64,000 nt of DNA from Streptomyces uncialis (lineage in GTDB: Bacteria > Actinomycetota > Actinomycetes > Streptomycetales > Streptomycetaceae): positions 7,620,001 through 7,684,000 of the forward strand of contig NZ_CP109583.1 of the NCBI RefSeq assembly GCF_036250755.1, in the 5' to 3' direction. Both the position numbers and the translations under genes were made by a program. The notes beneath the pieces were generated by a model. That model was given only the letters and a program-made list of their open reading frames with translations, was not told the origin of the DNA and did no database searches. Each line of letters starts with the position of its first letter. The stretch's first letter is position 1. Of the stretch, positions 17,085-24,701 are shown in pieces.

Positions 17085-17612
17085 ATGACACCCCGCGTAC
17101 CGCCCCGGCTCGTGGCCACCCTGGGTCCGCTGCTCATGGCCGCGGCGGCGGCCGAGGCGCTGGCCGCGGACACCGAGCCGGACGATCTGGCCCAGACCCT
17201 CTGGCTGCGGCTGGCCGAGGACACCCGGGCCGCCGGACCGCCCCCCGACCCGGTGCGCTGGCTGCGGGACGCGCTGCGCGCGGAGCTCCGCCGCGCCGAA
17301 ACGGCGCCCCGCCAGGGTCGTCCCGGTCCCGCCGAGGCGGCCGACCCGCTCCAGCCGGACCCCGCCGAACTCGCCCTGACCGCCGAGCGTCACCGGGCCG
17401 TGCGCGCCGCCGTCCACCGGCTGCCCGGCCGCTGCGCACGACTCATGACTGCCTTTCTGTCGCCCCGGGACCTGACGTACCGCGAAATCGCAGGGGAGTT
17501 GGGTATCTCACAAGGGAGCCTGGGACCGGAACGTTCCCGATGCCTGGGATGTCTGCGCAGAATGCTGGCGGCGGAGGTTGCGGCTCCTGACCCATGGGGA
17601 AAGGAGCGTTAG
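17085..17612 (+). CDS. sigma-70 family (ECF-like) RNA polymerase sigma factor
   Basis: About 175 residues. The C-terminal half has a region-4 helix-turn-helix (LTYREIAGELGISQGSLGPERSRCLGCLRRML, best seen as YREIAGELGISQGS), which binds the -35 element in known sigma factors. The N-terminal half (TEPDDLAQTLWLRLAEDT) resembles region 2 only weakly, so the protein is a reduced sigma factor. ATG 17085, ATG 17070 and GTG 17016 are all possible starts with no decisive ribosome site. The sequence before 17085 contains imprecise copies of TGACATC, so the shortest start is preferred. It is followed by an acetyltransferase gene 37 bases downstream. Confidence 0.7.
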   Translation: MTPRVPPRLVATLGPLLMAAAAAEALAADTEPDDLAQTLWLRLAEDTRAAGPPPDPVRWLRDALRAELRRAETAPRQGRPGPAEAADPLQPDPAELALTAERHRAVRAAVHRLPGRCARLMTAFLSPRDLTYREIAGELGISQGSLGPERSRCLGCLRRMLAAEVAAPDPWGKER

Positions 17613-17649
17613 ACAACCGGTGGAACAGGTGAGCGGGAGGCATGCGCAC

Positions 17650-18147
17650 ATGGGCATGAGCGTGACCATCTCTGCGGCGACCGAGCGGGACGCCGAACAG
17701 ATCCTGAAGTTGCAGTACCTGTGCTACCAGAGCGAAGCGGAGGTCCGCGGCGACTACTCCATCGAGCCGCTCACCCAGCCGCTCGACTCCATCCGGGCGG
17801 AACTGAACGCCGGCCAGGTGCTCGTCGCCCGGCTCGGCGAGGAGGTCGTCGCCTCGGTACGCGGCACCGTCGACGAGGACGGCGTCGCCCATATCGGCAA
17901 ACTCATCGTGCACCCCCGGATGCGCGGCCACGGTCTCGGCGGACGGCTGCTCGGCGCCATCGAGGAGCGGCTGCGCACGGCACGCGAGGCCAAGCGCTTC
18001 CAGCTCTTCACCGGTCATCACTCCGACCGGAACCTGCGGCTGTACCGCAAGCACGGCTACGCCCCCGTGGGGTCGCACCAGGTGGACGACCGTCTCACCC
18101 TGGTCACCCTCACCAAGGACGTGGGTCTGCTGACGCGGACGGCCTGA
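17650..18147 (+). CDS. GNAT family N-acetyltransferase
   Basis: 165 residues with one GNAT fold. It would transfer an acetyl group from acetyl-CoA to an amine. The acetyl-CoA loop is seen in HIGKLIVHPRMRGHGLGGRLLG (short form RMRGHGLGGRLL, about residue 95). The last strand-helix is FTGHHSDRNLRLYRKHGY. ATG 17650 is chosen for the GGGAGG nine bases upstream; ATG 17656 is a near alternative. It follows the sigma-like gene and is convergent with a minus-strand membrane-protein gene. Substrate unknown. Confidence 0.82.
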   Translation: MGMSVTISAATERDAEQILKLQYLCYQSEAEVRGDYSIEPLTQPLDSIRAELNAGQVLVARLGEEVVASVRGTVDEDGVAHIGKLIVHPRMRGHGLGGRLLGAIEERLRTAREAKRFQLFTGHHSDRNLRLYRKHGYAPVGSHQVDDRLTLVTLTKDVGLLTRTA

Positions 18148-18237
18148 CCGCGGGTGGCCGCGCCTCCGCCGAAGGCGATCCGGGGGCGCGGTTGCAGGTA
18201 CCGGCGGGCGTCGGCCCGGACGGTGGTGGGCGTCGGC

Positions 18238-18675
18238 TCAGGTGGTGGCGTGGGTCGCCGCGCCGCGGCGCAGCCAGTACATCGCGGTCAGGGGCAGCAG
18301 CACCGGGATGAACAGATAGCCCATGCCGTACTCCGACCACACGGTCGTGTCGGGGAACGCGGACGGGTCGAGCAGCGTCCAGGTCCCCACGACCAGCACC
18401 CCCACCAGCTCCGCCGCGCAGCACACCAGCGCGGCCCGCCGGGCCCGCTCGCCGCCCCGGACGAGCGAGTACGTGATGAAGCCGTACACCAGCCCGGCGA
18501 CCGCCGAGAGCGTGTAGGCGAGCGGCGCCCGGTCGAAGTCCGTGGCGATCTGCACCGCCGAGCGGGACACCGCGCCGACGACCATCACCCCGTACAGCCA
18601 CACCAGCAGGGTGCCCGGTCCGCTGATCAGCCGGCGGCGCCCGTCCTCGGCGCGCGGTGCTCCGGTCACGGTCAT
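18238..18675 (-). CDS. small integral membrane protein
   Basis: 145 residues with four likely membrane helices: about 23-40 (TLLVWLYGVMVVGAV), 52-70 (YTLSAVAGLVYGFITY), 78-98 (ALVCCAAELVGVLVVG) and 115-133 (GYLFIPVLLPLTAMYW). No catalytic motif is visible. GGGGAGGCTGAG just before the ATG lies in the end of the upstream gene, whose stop is four bases away, so the two membrane proteins form a coupled pair. This pair next to the methionine importer is, as far as I recall, conserved in streptomycetes. Function unknown. Confidence 0.78.
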   Translation of the reverse strand: MTVTGAPRAEDGRRRLISGPGTLLVWLYGVMVVGAVSRSAVQIATDFDRAPLAYTLSAVAGLVYGFITYSLVRGGERARRAALVCCAAELVGVLVVGTWTLLDPSAFPDTTVWSEYGMGYLFIPVLLPLTAMYWLRRGAATHATT

Positions 18676-18676
18676 C

Positions 18677-19036
18677 TCAGCCTCCCCAGATGTCGTAGAG
18701 CCGTACCTGGAGGACCGCGAGGACCACACCGCCCGCGGCGACCGTCACCGAGCCCCAGCGGGTGCGCTCCCCGAGGGACAGCAGGGCGGCGGCGGGGACA
18801 CAGCACACGGTGCCGATCAGATACCCGACGAAGATCGCCGTGCCCTGCTCCGGGCGCTCCCCGCGCGCGAGCTGGACGATCCCGACGACCAGCTGCACGA
18901 GTGCGAGCAGCGACACCACGGCCATCCCGATGAAGTGCCAGTCCTTGGTCGGCTGGTCGCGGTAGGCGGCGAAACCGCACCACGCGGCGAGCACGAGCGC
19001 GGCCACCGCGGTCGCGATCGTCAGGGCAGCAAGCAT
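18677..19036 (-). CDS. small integral membrane protein
   Basis: 119 residues with four hydrophobic segments: 2-22 (LAALTIATAVAALVLAAW), 36-56 (IGMAVVSLLALVQLVVGI), 66-88 (AIFVGYLIGTVCCVPAAALL) and 96-112. No signal peptide or enzymatic motif. It starts at ATG 19036 and is divergent from the metN leader region. It is coupled to the downstream membrane-protein gene. It may form a complex with that protein; function unknown. Confidence 0.75.
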   Translation of the reverse strand: MLAALTIATAVAALVLAAWCGFAAYRDQPTKDWHFIGMAVVSLLALVQLVVGIVQLARGERPEQGTAIFVGYLIGTVCCVPAAALLSLGERTRWGSVTVAAGGVVLAVLQVRLYDIWGG

Positions 19037-19385
19037 GCCGACGACCTTATTACGCGAGGCGGCCCGTACCGTATCCGCCCCCATCGGCCCGGGCCGTGTC
19101 CGGACGGCTCGCGTCGCGGGCCGGGCGGGAATCGTCGGACACGGCCCGGGCGGGACGATCGTGGTGTTGGCCACATATCGGCCAGGACCGCCGGGGCGCG
19201 GCGGGCGGTGTCGACGGGCGGCCGGGGTGCCGCCGCCCCCTGTCCCGGCTGGTGGCGGGCGGCGCCACGGGGTGTCCGTCGGGCGGGCCGGGGCCGCCGG
19301 GCGGGTGTCCAAGGAGTGTCCAGGGATGTCCGCTATACGGACAGCGGGGGTGGACAGCGGGCGGAGGTCTGCTTTACTTGCCGAC
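19037..19385. other. regulatory region upstream of the metNIQ leader
   Basis: 349 bases between a minus-strand gene and the leader peptide, with no gene. It holds a perfect 16-base inverted repeat (GCCCGGGCCGTGTCCG at 19087-19102 and its complement at 19136-19151). Downstream lies a cluster of TGTCC/GGACA half-sites (19306-19356), with a perfect palindrome at 19327-19343. A GGAGG is at 19362-19366, 19 bases before the leader ATG. Confidence 0.55.
19306..19356. promoter_or_regulatory. putative operator: TGTCC half-site cluster
   Basis: TGTCC occurs at 19306, 19317 and 19327, spaced 11 and 10 bases, i.e. on one face of the helix. The inverted half-site GGACA follows at 19339 and 19352. The middle pair makes TGTCCG-CTATA-CGGACA (19327-19343), a perfect 6+5+6 palindrome. 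It lies 30-80 bases upstream of the leader peptide of the methionine importer. No regulator is known to me for this exact site. Confidence 0.45.
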
Positions 19386-19472
19386 ATGACCACGACGAGC
19401 AGCCGCACCCTTGCGACCGAGGCGATGATGACGCCCGGTGCTGCTTGTATGTGTCGAATGTGCGCCTTCTGA
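19386..19472 (+). CDS. Cys/Met-rich leader peptide upstream of metNIQ
   Basis: 28 residues, ending in CMCRMCAF, with Met-Met at 14-15. Three Cys codons and two Met codons fall in the last eight positions. A peptide this short ending with the amino acids linked to the downstream methionine transporter suggests ribosome-mediated attenuation or coupling: stalling at Cys/Met codons when the amino acids are scarce would change the fold of the mRNA before metN. The Cys-rich leader peptides of mycobacterial sulfur operons are a known precedent. It starts at ATG 19386 and ends at TGA 19470-19472; metN begins about 210 bases later. Supported by position and composition only. Confidence 0.55.
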   Translation: MTTTSSRTLATEAMMTPGAACMCRMCAF

Positions 19473-19681
19473 GGGCCCCCGCACCGCCATCGGCCTCGCG
19501 CCCCGAAGCGAGACAGCTGAGCCGTGTCCCCGACCACGAGTCGTCCGGCACGCACGCCCCGAGCGCACGTTTCTCCCCCCCCGCGCCACCGCCACACCGA
19601 GAACCGTGCCGCGTTCCGAAGATGAATGCCCCGTGCCCGGCGTCCACCATGGCGCCCGCACTCGACAGTGACGGAATCCCA

Positions 19682-20731
19682 GTGATCACCACCCAGGGCC
19701 TCACCAAGGTCTACCGCTCCCGCGGACGCGAGGTCACCGCCATCGACGGCGTCGACCTGCATGTACGCGAAGGCGAGGTGTACGGCGTCATCGGCCAGAG
19801 CGGCGCCGGCAAGTCCTCCCTCATCCGCTGCGTCAACCTCCTCGAACGCCCCACCTCCGGCATCGTGACCGTCGACGGACAGGACCTCACGGCGCTCGCC
19901 GGACGCGGCCCCCGCGCGGGCAAGGCGCTGCGCGAGGCCCGCAGCCGGATCGGCATGGTCTTCCAGCACTTCAACCTGCTGTCCTCGCGGACCGTCCAGG
20001 ACAATGTCGAGCTGCCCCTGGAGATCCTCGGGGTCTCGGGCAAGGACCGCTCCCGCAAGGCCCTCGAACTGCTGGACCTGGTCGGGCTCGCCGACAAGGC
20101 CCGCGCCTACCCGGCGCAGCTGTCCGGCGGCCAGAAGCAGCGGGTCGGCATCGCCCGCGCCCTCGCCGGCGACCCCAAGGTGCTGCTCTCCGACGAGGCC
20201 ACCAGCGCCCTCGACCCGGAGACCACCCGCTCCATCCTCCAGCTGCTGCGCGACCTCAACCGCCAGCTCGGACTGACGGTCCTGCTCATCACCCATGAGA
20301 TGGACGTCGTCAAGACGATCTGCGACTCCGCCGCCCTGATGGAGAACGGACGGATCGTCGAGTCCGGGACGGTCAGCGAACTGCTCGCCGTGCCCGGCTC
20401 CGAACTGGCCGCCGCGCTCTTTCCGGTCGGCGGCGACGCCACCGGCCCCGACCGGACCGTCGTGGACGTCACCTTCCACGGGGAGGCCGCCACCCAGCCG
20501 GTCATCTCGCAGCTCTCCCGTACCTACAACATCGACATCTCGATCCTCGGCGCCGCGATGGACACCGTCGCCGGGAAGCAGGTCGGCCGGATGCGGATCG
20601 AACTGCCGGGCCGCTACGAGGACAACGTCGTGCCGGTGGGCTTCCTGCGCGAGCAGGGGCTCCAGGTCGACGTGGTCGACGCGCAGATCCCCGAGCAGCC
20701 GTCCGCCCTGGTGAAGGAAGGTGCCAAGTGA
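19682..20731 (+). CDS. metN: methionine ABC transporter ATP-binding protein MetN
   Basis: 349 residues. It hydrolyses ATP to drive D-/L-methionine import through MetI. Walker A is GQSGAGKSS (about 40), the Q-loop VFQHFN, the ABC signature LSGGQKQRVGIARAL, Walker B VLLSDEATSALD, and the switch His ITHEMD. The C-terminal 100 residues (about 250-349) are the NIL/ACT-like domain that binds methionine for trans-inhibition. GTG 19682 gives the usual MetN N-terminus (ITTQGLTKVY); ATG 19649 and ATG 19622 are in frame. Its stop overlaps the metI GTG. Members of this family regulate flux allosterically, and transcription here may depend on the leader peptide upstream. Confidence 0.93.
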   Translation: MITTQGLTKVYRSRGREVTAIDGVDLHVREGEVYGVIGQSGAGKSSLIRCVNLLERPTSGIVTVDGQDLTALAGRGPRAGKALREARSRIGMVFQHFNLLSSRTVQDNVELPLEILGVSGKDRSRKALELLDLVGLADKARAYPAQLSGGQKQRVGIARALAGDPKVLLSDEATSALDPETTRSILQLLRDLNRQLGLTVLLITHEMDVVKTICDSAALMENGRIVESGTVSELLAVPGSELAAALFPVGGDATGPDRTVVDVTFHGEAATQPVISQLSRTYNIDISILGAAMDTVAGKQVGRMRIELPGRYEDNVVPVGFLREQGLQVDVVDAQIPEQPSALVKEGAK

Positions 20732-21489
20732 CCTGGTCCGAGATGTGGCCGCTGCTGGAGCAGGCGTGTTGGGACACCCTCTACATGGTCGGCTGGTCCA
20801 CGGTGATCGCCGTGGTCGGAGGACTGCCGCTCGGTGTCCTCCTCGTCCTCACCGACCGGGGCGGACTCCTTCAGAACACGGTCGTCAACAAGGTCCTCGG
20901 GCAGATCGTGAACATCGCCCGGTCGATGCCGTTCATCATCCTGATGGTCGCCCTGATGGGTCTCACCCGGGCGATCACCGGTACCACCATCGGCCGTGAG
21001 GCGGCGATCGTCCCGCTGGCCGTCGGCGCCGTCCCCTTCTTCGCCCGGCTGGTCGAGACCTCCGTACGCGAGGTGGACAGCGGTCTGATCGAGGCCGTCC
21101 AGGCGATGGGCGGCAACACCTGGACCGTCGTCCGCAGGGTCCTCGTACCCGAGTCGCTGCCGTCGCTGATCTCCAGCGCCACCACCACCGTCGTCGCCCT
21201 CATCGGCTACAGCGCGATGGCGGGCACGGTCGGCGCCGGCGGACTCGGTGACATCGCGATCCGCTACGGCTATCTGCGCTTCGAGAACGAACTGATGTGG
21301 ATCACGGTGGGTGTCCTCGCCGTCGTCATCTCCCTCATCCAGCTCGCCGGCGACCACGCCGCCCGCACCCTGCACCGCAGGGGCGGACGCGGCGGCGGCG
21401 AACCCCGGCTGCGCTTCCTGCGCACCTCCCGGGTCGTGTCGCCCGCGTCGGACGTGACCCGCGAACCCGACCCCGTCAAGGTCCCCTGA
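20728..21489 (+). CDS. metI: methionine ABC transporter permease MetI
   Basis: 253 residues, about five membrane helices. The cytoplasmic EAA loop that contacts MetN is DSGLIEAVQAMGGNTWTVVRRV (core EAVQAMGGN, about 127). The first helix region TLYMVGWSTVIAVVGGLPLG and the C-terminal ISLIQLAGDHAAR are typical of MetI. The GTG start overlaps the metN stop (GTGA), indicating coupled translation. A hydrophilic tail of about 35 residues follows the last helix. An imperfect terminator-like hairpin lies between this gene and the first metQ. Confidence 0.92.
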   Translation: MTWSEMWPLLEQACWDTLYMVGWSTVIAVVGGLPLGVLLVLTDRGGLLQNTVVNKVLGQIVNIARSMPFIILMVALMGLTRAITGTTIGREAAIVPLAVGAVPFFARLVETSVREVDSGLIEAVQAMGGNTWTVVRRVLVPESLPSLISSATTTVVALIGYSAMAGTVGAGGLGDIAIRYGYLRFENELMWITVGVLAVVISLIQLAGDHAARTLHRRGGRGGGEPRLRFLRTSRVVSPASDVTREPDPVKVP

Positions 21490-21512
21490 CCCGTCCGCCG
21501 ACGTCCCGGTCA

Positions 21513-21535
21513 CCGGCCCGCCCCGCGCGGGCCGG
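21513..21535 (+). terminator. hairpin between metI and metQ
   Basis: A 9-bp perfect stem (CCGGCCCGC / GCGGGCCGG) with a five-base loop and no U tract. It may be a partial terminator or an mRNA-stabilising element that lets the lipoprotein be made in excess over the permease. Confidence 0.4.
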
Positions 21536-21623
21536 CGGCACCCGGGCGCGCACCGACCTCCCTCATCCGTGTCCCGCACAGAACGCGCGGGAGCGGTACC
21601 ACCCATGGAGAAAGGCACTTTTC

Positions 21624-22451
21624 GTGCGTAACGCCGCCAAGATCACCACCGCCGCCCTCGCCGCCGGAGCCCTCACCCTCGGGCTCACCGCCTGCGGCGC
21701 GGACCAGGACTCCGGCTCGGACGGTCCCCTGCGGATCGCCGCGACCGCCACCCCGCAGGCCGAGATCCTCGCGTACATCAAGGACAACCTCGCGAAGAAG
21801 GCCGACCTGGAGCTGGAGGTGAAGGAGTTCACGGACTACGTCGCCCCCAACACCGCCGTCCAGCAGGGCGAACTCGACGCCAACTACTTCCAGCACAAGC
21901 CCTACCTTGACGACTTCAACAAGGAGAACGGCACCGACATCGTCCCCGTGCCCGGCGCGACGGTGCATCTGGAGCCGCTCGGTGTGTACGCCAAGGATCT
22001 GAAGGACCTCGCGGACCTCAAGAAGGGCGCCACCATAGCCGTCCCCAACGACACCACCAACGAGGCCCGCTCCCTTCAGCTCCTCGCCGAGAACGGCGTC
22101 ATCGAGCTCAAGGAGGGCGTCGGATTCGCGGCGACCCCCAAGGACATCACCGCCAACCCGAAGGACCTCAAGTTCAAGGAGCTGGAGGCCGCCGTGGTGC
22201 CCCGCTCCCTGGAGGACGTCGACGCCGCGGTGATCAACGGCAACTACGCGATCGAGGCGGACCTGAGCCCCGCCAAGGACGCCATCGCCGCCGAGAGCGC
22301 GAAGGACAACCCGTACGGGAACTTCCTCGCGGTCAAGAAGGGCGACGAGGACGACCCCCGGGTCAAGAAGCTCGCCGGCCTGCTGACCTCGCCCGAGGTG
22401 AAGAAGTTCATCGAGGAGAAGTACGACGGCGCCGTCCTCGCCGCCTTCTGA
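21624..22451 (+). CDS. metQ: methionine-binding lipoprotein MetQ (first copy)
   Basis: 275 residues. A lipoprotein signal ends in LGLTACG, so Cys25 would be lipidated and hold the protein on the outer face of the membrane, where it delivers methionine to MetNI. NlpA/MetQ landmarks are visible: EILAYIKDNLAKK, EFTDYVAPNTAVQQGELDAN, FQHKPYLDDFN, AVPNDTTNEARSLQLL and VINGNYAI. GTG start with GGAGAAAGG nine bases upstream. A second, similar metQ follows 135 bases downstream. Confidence 0.92.
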   Translation: MRNAAKITTAALAAGALTLGLTACGADQDSGSDGPLRIAATATPQAEILAYIKDNLAKKADLELEVKEFTDYVAPNTAVQQGELDANYFQHKPYLDDFNKENGTDIVPVPGATVHLEPLGVYAKDLKDLADLKKGATIAVPNDTTNEARSLQLLAENGVIELKEGVGFAATPKDITANPKDLKFKELEAAVVPRSLEDVDAAVINGNYAIEADLSPAKDAIAAESAKDNPYGNFLAVKKGDEDDPRVKKLAGLLTSPEVKKFIEEKYDGAVLAAF

Positions 22452-22513
22452 CCGGACCGTCCCCCGGCCGTCCTTCCCCCGGTCCGTCGGTCCCCCCCCG
22501 GCCTGTCAGGTCC

Positions 22514-22541
22514 CCGGCCCGCCGTCCCCGCGGCGGGCCGG
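22514..22541 (+). terminator. hairpin between the two metQ genes
   Basis: Perfect 11-bp stem CCGGCCCGCCG / CGGCGGGCCGG with a six-base loop and no U tract. Probably a weak terminator or processing/stability element within the operon. Confidence 0.45.
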
Positions 22542-22585
22542 TCCCCTCGTACCCCCTCGTATCCCTCGCACGCGGAGAACCACCC

Positions 22586-23413
22586 ATGCGCACCACCCGA
22601 GCACTGACCGCCGCCGCGGCCGTGACCGCCCTCGCCGTCGCACTCACGGCCTGCGGTTCCGGCTCCTCGGACGGCGGTGACGACGGCACCCTCGTCGTCG
22701 GCGCCACCGCCGTCCCGGCCGGTGAGGTCCTGGCCTACGTCAAGGACAACCTCGCGAAGAAGGCCGGTCTCGACCTGGAGATCAAGGAGTTCACGGACTA
22801 CGTCCTGCCGAACACCGCCCTCCAGGAAGGCTCCCTCGGCGCCAACCTGTACCAGCACAAGCCGTTCCTCGACGACTTCAACAAGTCGAAGAACACCGAC
22901 CTCGTCCCGGTCACCGAGGTCTATCTGCCGCCCATGGGCCTGTACTCCGAGAAGGTCGGCGACATAGCCGACCTGCCGGACGGCGCCACCGTGGCCGTCC
23001 CCAACGACACCACCAACGAGGGCCGCGCGTTCCAGCTGCTCGCCGCCCAGGGCCTCATCGAACTGAAGAAGGACGCGGGCCCCACCGCCGGCCCCTCCGA
23101 TGTCGCCGTGAACCCCAAGAAGCTCGTCTTCAAGGAACTGGACCCGGCGCAGCTGCCGCGCTCCCTGGGCGATGTCGAGGCCGCCGTCGTGAACAACAAC
23201 TACGCCCTCGACGCGGGCCTCAGCCCCAAGAAGGACTCCATCCTGCTGGAGAGCGCCGAGGGCAACCCGTACAACAACGTCCTCGCGGTGAAGAAGGGCG
23301 ACGAGGACGACCCCCGGGTCAAGAAGCTCTCCGACCTGCTGACCTCGCCCGAGGTCGCCGCGTTCATCGAGAAGAAGTACCAGGGCTCCGTGCTGCCCGC
23401 CGGGAAGAACTGA
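22586..23413 (+). CDS. metQ: methionine-binding lipoprotein MetQ (second copy)
   Basis: 275 residues. The signal ends with LTACGSG, a lipobox, so it is a second surface lipoprotein of the NlpA/MetQ family. It is co-linear with the first copy over its full length (AYVKDNLAKK, EFTDYVLPNTALQEGSLGAN, YQHKPFLDDFN, AVPNDTTNEGRAFQLL, VNNNYAL, KKGDEDDPRVKKL). Differences in the ligand pocket region (VTEVYLPPMGLYSEK versus GATVHLEPLGVYAKD) may mean a different preference, for example D- against L-methionine or a sulfoxide. It starts at ATG with GGAGAACC upstream. It is the last gene of the importer operon, closed by a strong hairpin. Confidence 0.92.
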   Translation: MRTTRALTAAAAVTALAVALTACGSGSSDGGDDGTLVVGATAVPAGEVLAYVKDNLAKKAGLDLEIKEFTDYVLPNTALQEGSLGANLYQHKPFLDDFNKSKNTDLVPVTEVYLPPMGLYSEKVGDIADLPDGATVAVPNDTTNEGRAFQLLAAQGLIELKKDAGPTAGPSDVAVNPKKLVFKELDPAQLPRSLGDVEAAVVNNNYALDAGLSPKKDSILLESAEGNPYNNVLAVKKGDEDDPRVKKLSDLLTSPEVAAFIEKKYQGSVLPAGKN

Positions 23414-23466
23414 CACCGGCTCAGCAGGCCCCCTGACCACGGCTCCCCGCGCACCGGGGGCCGCGA

Positions 23467-23513
23467 CCGCACCACGGGTTCCGTCCCGCCTTCCGGCGGA
23501 CCCCGTGGTGCGG
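23467..23513 (+). terminator. terminator of the metNIQ operon
   Basis: A 12-bp perfect stem CCGCACCACGGG / CCCGTGGTGCGG encloses a second small hairpin (CCGCC-TTCC-GGCGG). There is no U tract, as is common in Streptomyces. Confidence 0.6.
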
Positions 23514-23587
23514 TTCCGCGTTCCGATGCTGCATGCTGGTCAACTCAGCGGCAGACCTGAGGATTCCTGAAGGTTACGGAGCGCGTC

Positions 23588-24229
23588 ATGACAACCACCT
23601 TCCCCGACATCTCCCTCAGCACGGAACGGTTGGTCCTGCGCCCCTTCGAGGAGGCGGACGCACCGGCCCTCACGGAGATGATGAACGACGAACTCGTCAC
23701 CATGTGGACCTCCGTCCCGCACCCCTACACCGCGGACGACGCCCACGCCTGGATCACCGAAGGCGCCCCCGGCGAACGCACCTCGGGGGACGGGATCGTG
23801 TTCGCCGTCACCGAGTTCCTCACCCAGCGGCTGGTGGGCATCGTCCACCTCCGGCACGCCGACTGGCGTCTGCGCGCCGCCGAACTCGCCTATGTCGTCG
23901 CCCCCTGGGCGCGCGGTGAGGGCTACGCGTCCGAGGCGTCGCTCGCCACCGCCGGGTGGCTGTTCCGCGACCAGAAGTTCGAGCGCCTGGAACTGCGCAC
24001 CGCCGCCGACAACGCCGCCGCCCAGCAGGTCGCGCAGAAGATCGGCTGCATCAGCGAGGGCGTCCTGCGCGGCGCCTGGATAGCACGGGCGCGCACCGAC
24101 GACGGCGGCGGCTGGACCGAGCAGCGCACCGACCTGATCGTGTGGAGCCTGCTGCCCGAGGACCTGGAGGGCGCGGGCGAGCAGTTCGCCGGGGCGAGCG
24201 AGTACACCGCCTTCTCCGACTGGAACTGA
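23588..24229 (+). CDS. GNAT family N-acetyltransferase (RimJ/RimL type)
   Basis: 213 residues. It starts TERLVLRPFEEADAPALTEM, the usual N-terminus of the ribosomal-protein-serine-acetyltransferase-like subgroup, which acetylates protein N-termini or small amines. The acetyl-CoA site is AYVVAPWARGEGYASEA (about 99-115). LRTAADNAAAQQVAQKIG is the second signature, with Asn for CoA contact. ATG with a nearby GGAG; a single-gene unit between the metQ terminator and a 470-base gap. Substrate unknown. Confidence 0.85.
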   Translation: MTTTFPDISLSTERLVLRPFEEADAPALTEMMNDELVTMWTSVPHPYTADDAHAWITEGAPGERTSGDGIVFAVTEFLTQRLVGIVHLRHADWRLRAAELAYVVAPWARGEGYASEASLATAGWLFRDQKFERLELRTAADNAAAQQVAQKIGCISEGVLRGAWIARARTDDGGGWTEQRTDLIVWSLLPEDLEGAGEQFAGASEYTAFSDWN

Positions 24230-24701
24230 CGGCGACCGACGGCGACAGCCCGCGATCGACGGCAACCGGCGAGCCCCCCGTCCGCTCCGCCGCCGTCCGG
24301 CGCTCCCGCGGCCCCGTTCCCACCGCCTCCGCTCCCGCCGCCCCGGTGCCGTCCGCCCCGGTGGCATCCGTCCCGCGCCCGTCCGCGGGCCACGGCCCGC
24401 CCGCCTCACCCCGCCCTGAGCGGCCCGGCGGCCCCGGCGAGCGGACGAACCCGTTCCGCGCCCCGGTGCGGCACCCGGTGCCCGGACCCGGCCCGGAACC
24501 CCCCGCACCGCTGGGGCGCCACCCCCTTCCAGCGGGTACGCTCACGGTGCGCGGCGCCGTCCCGCCACCTGTGCGGGCCCCGCGCGCTGCCCGCGCGACC
24601 GACCGCACCGGACCTCCGTCGTCCACCGACGGGCCGCCGTACCGCCGACCGGCCGCCCCCGCGGCACCGCCGCACCACCCGACCCCTGGAGACTGACGAC
24701 G
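24230..24701. other. intergenic, no gene recognised
   Basis: 472 bases of very G+C-rich, Pro/Ala/Arg-codon-like sequence between the acetyltransferase gene and cobL. All frames give low-complexity translations without conserved features. It presumably carries the cobL promoter, but no clear element and no cobalamin-riboswitch-like box was found. Confidence 0.5.

Noticed and set aside
19473..19681. SAM riboswitch between leader peptide and metN
   Set aside because: No SAM-I or SAM-IV core could be recognised; the leader ORF is a better explanation.
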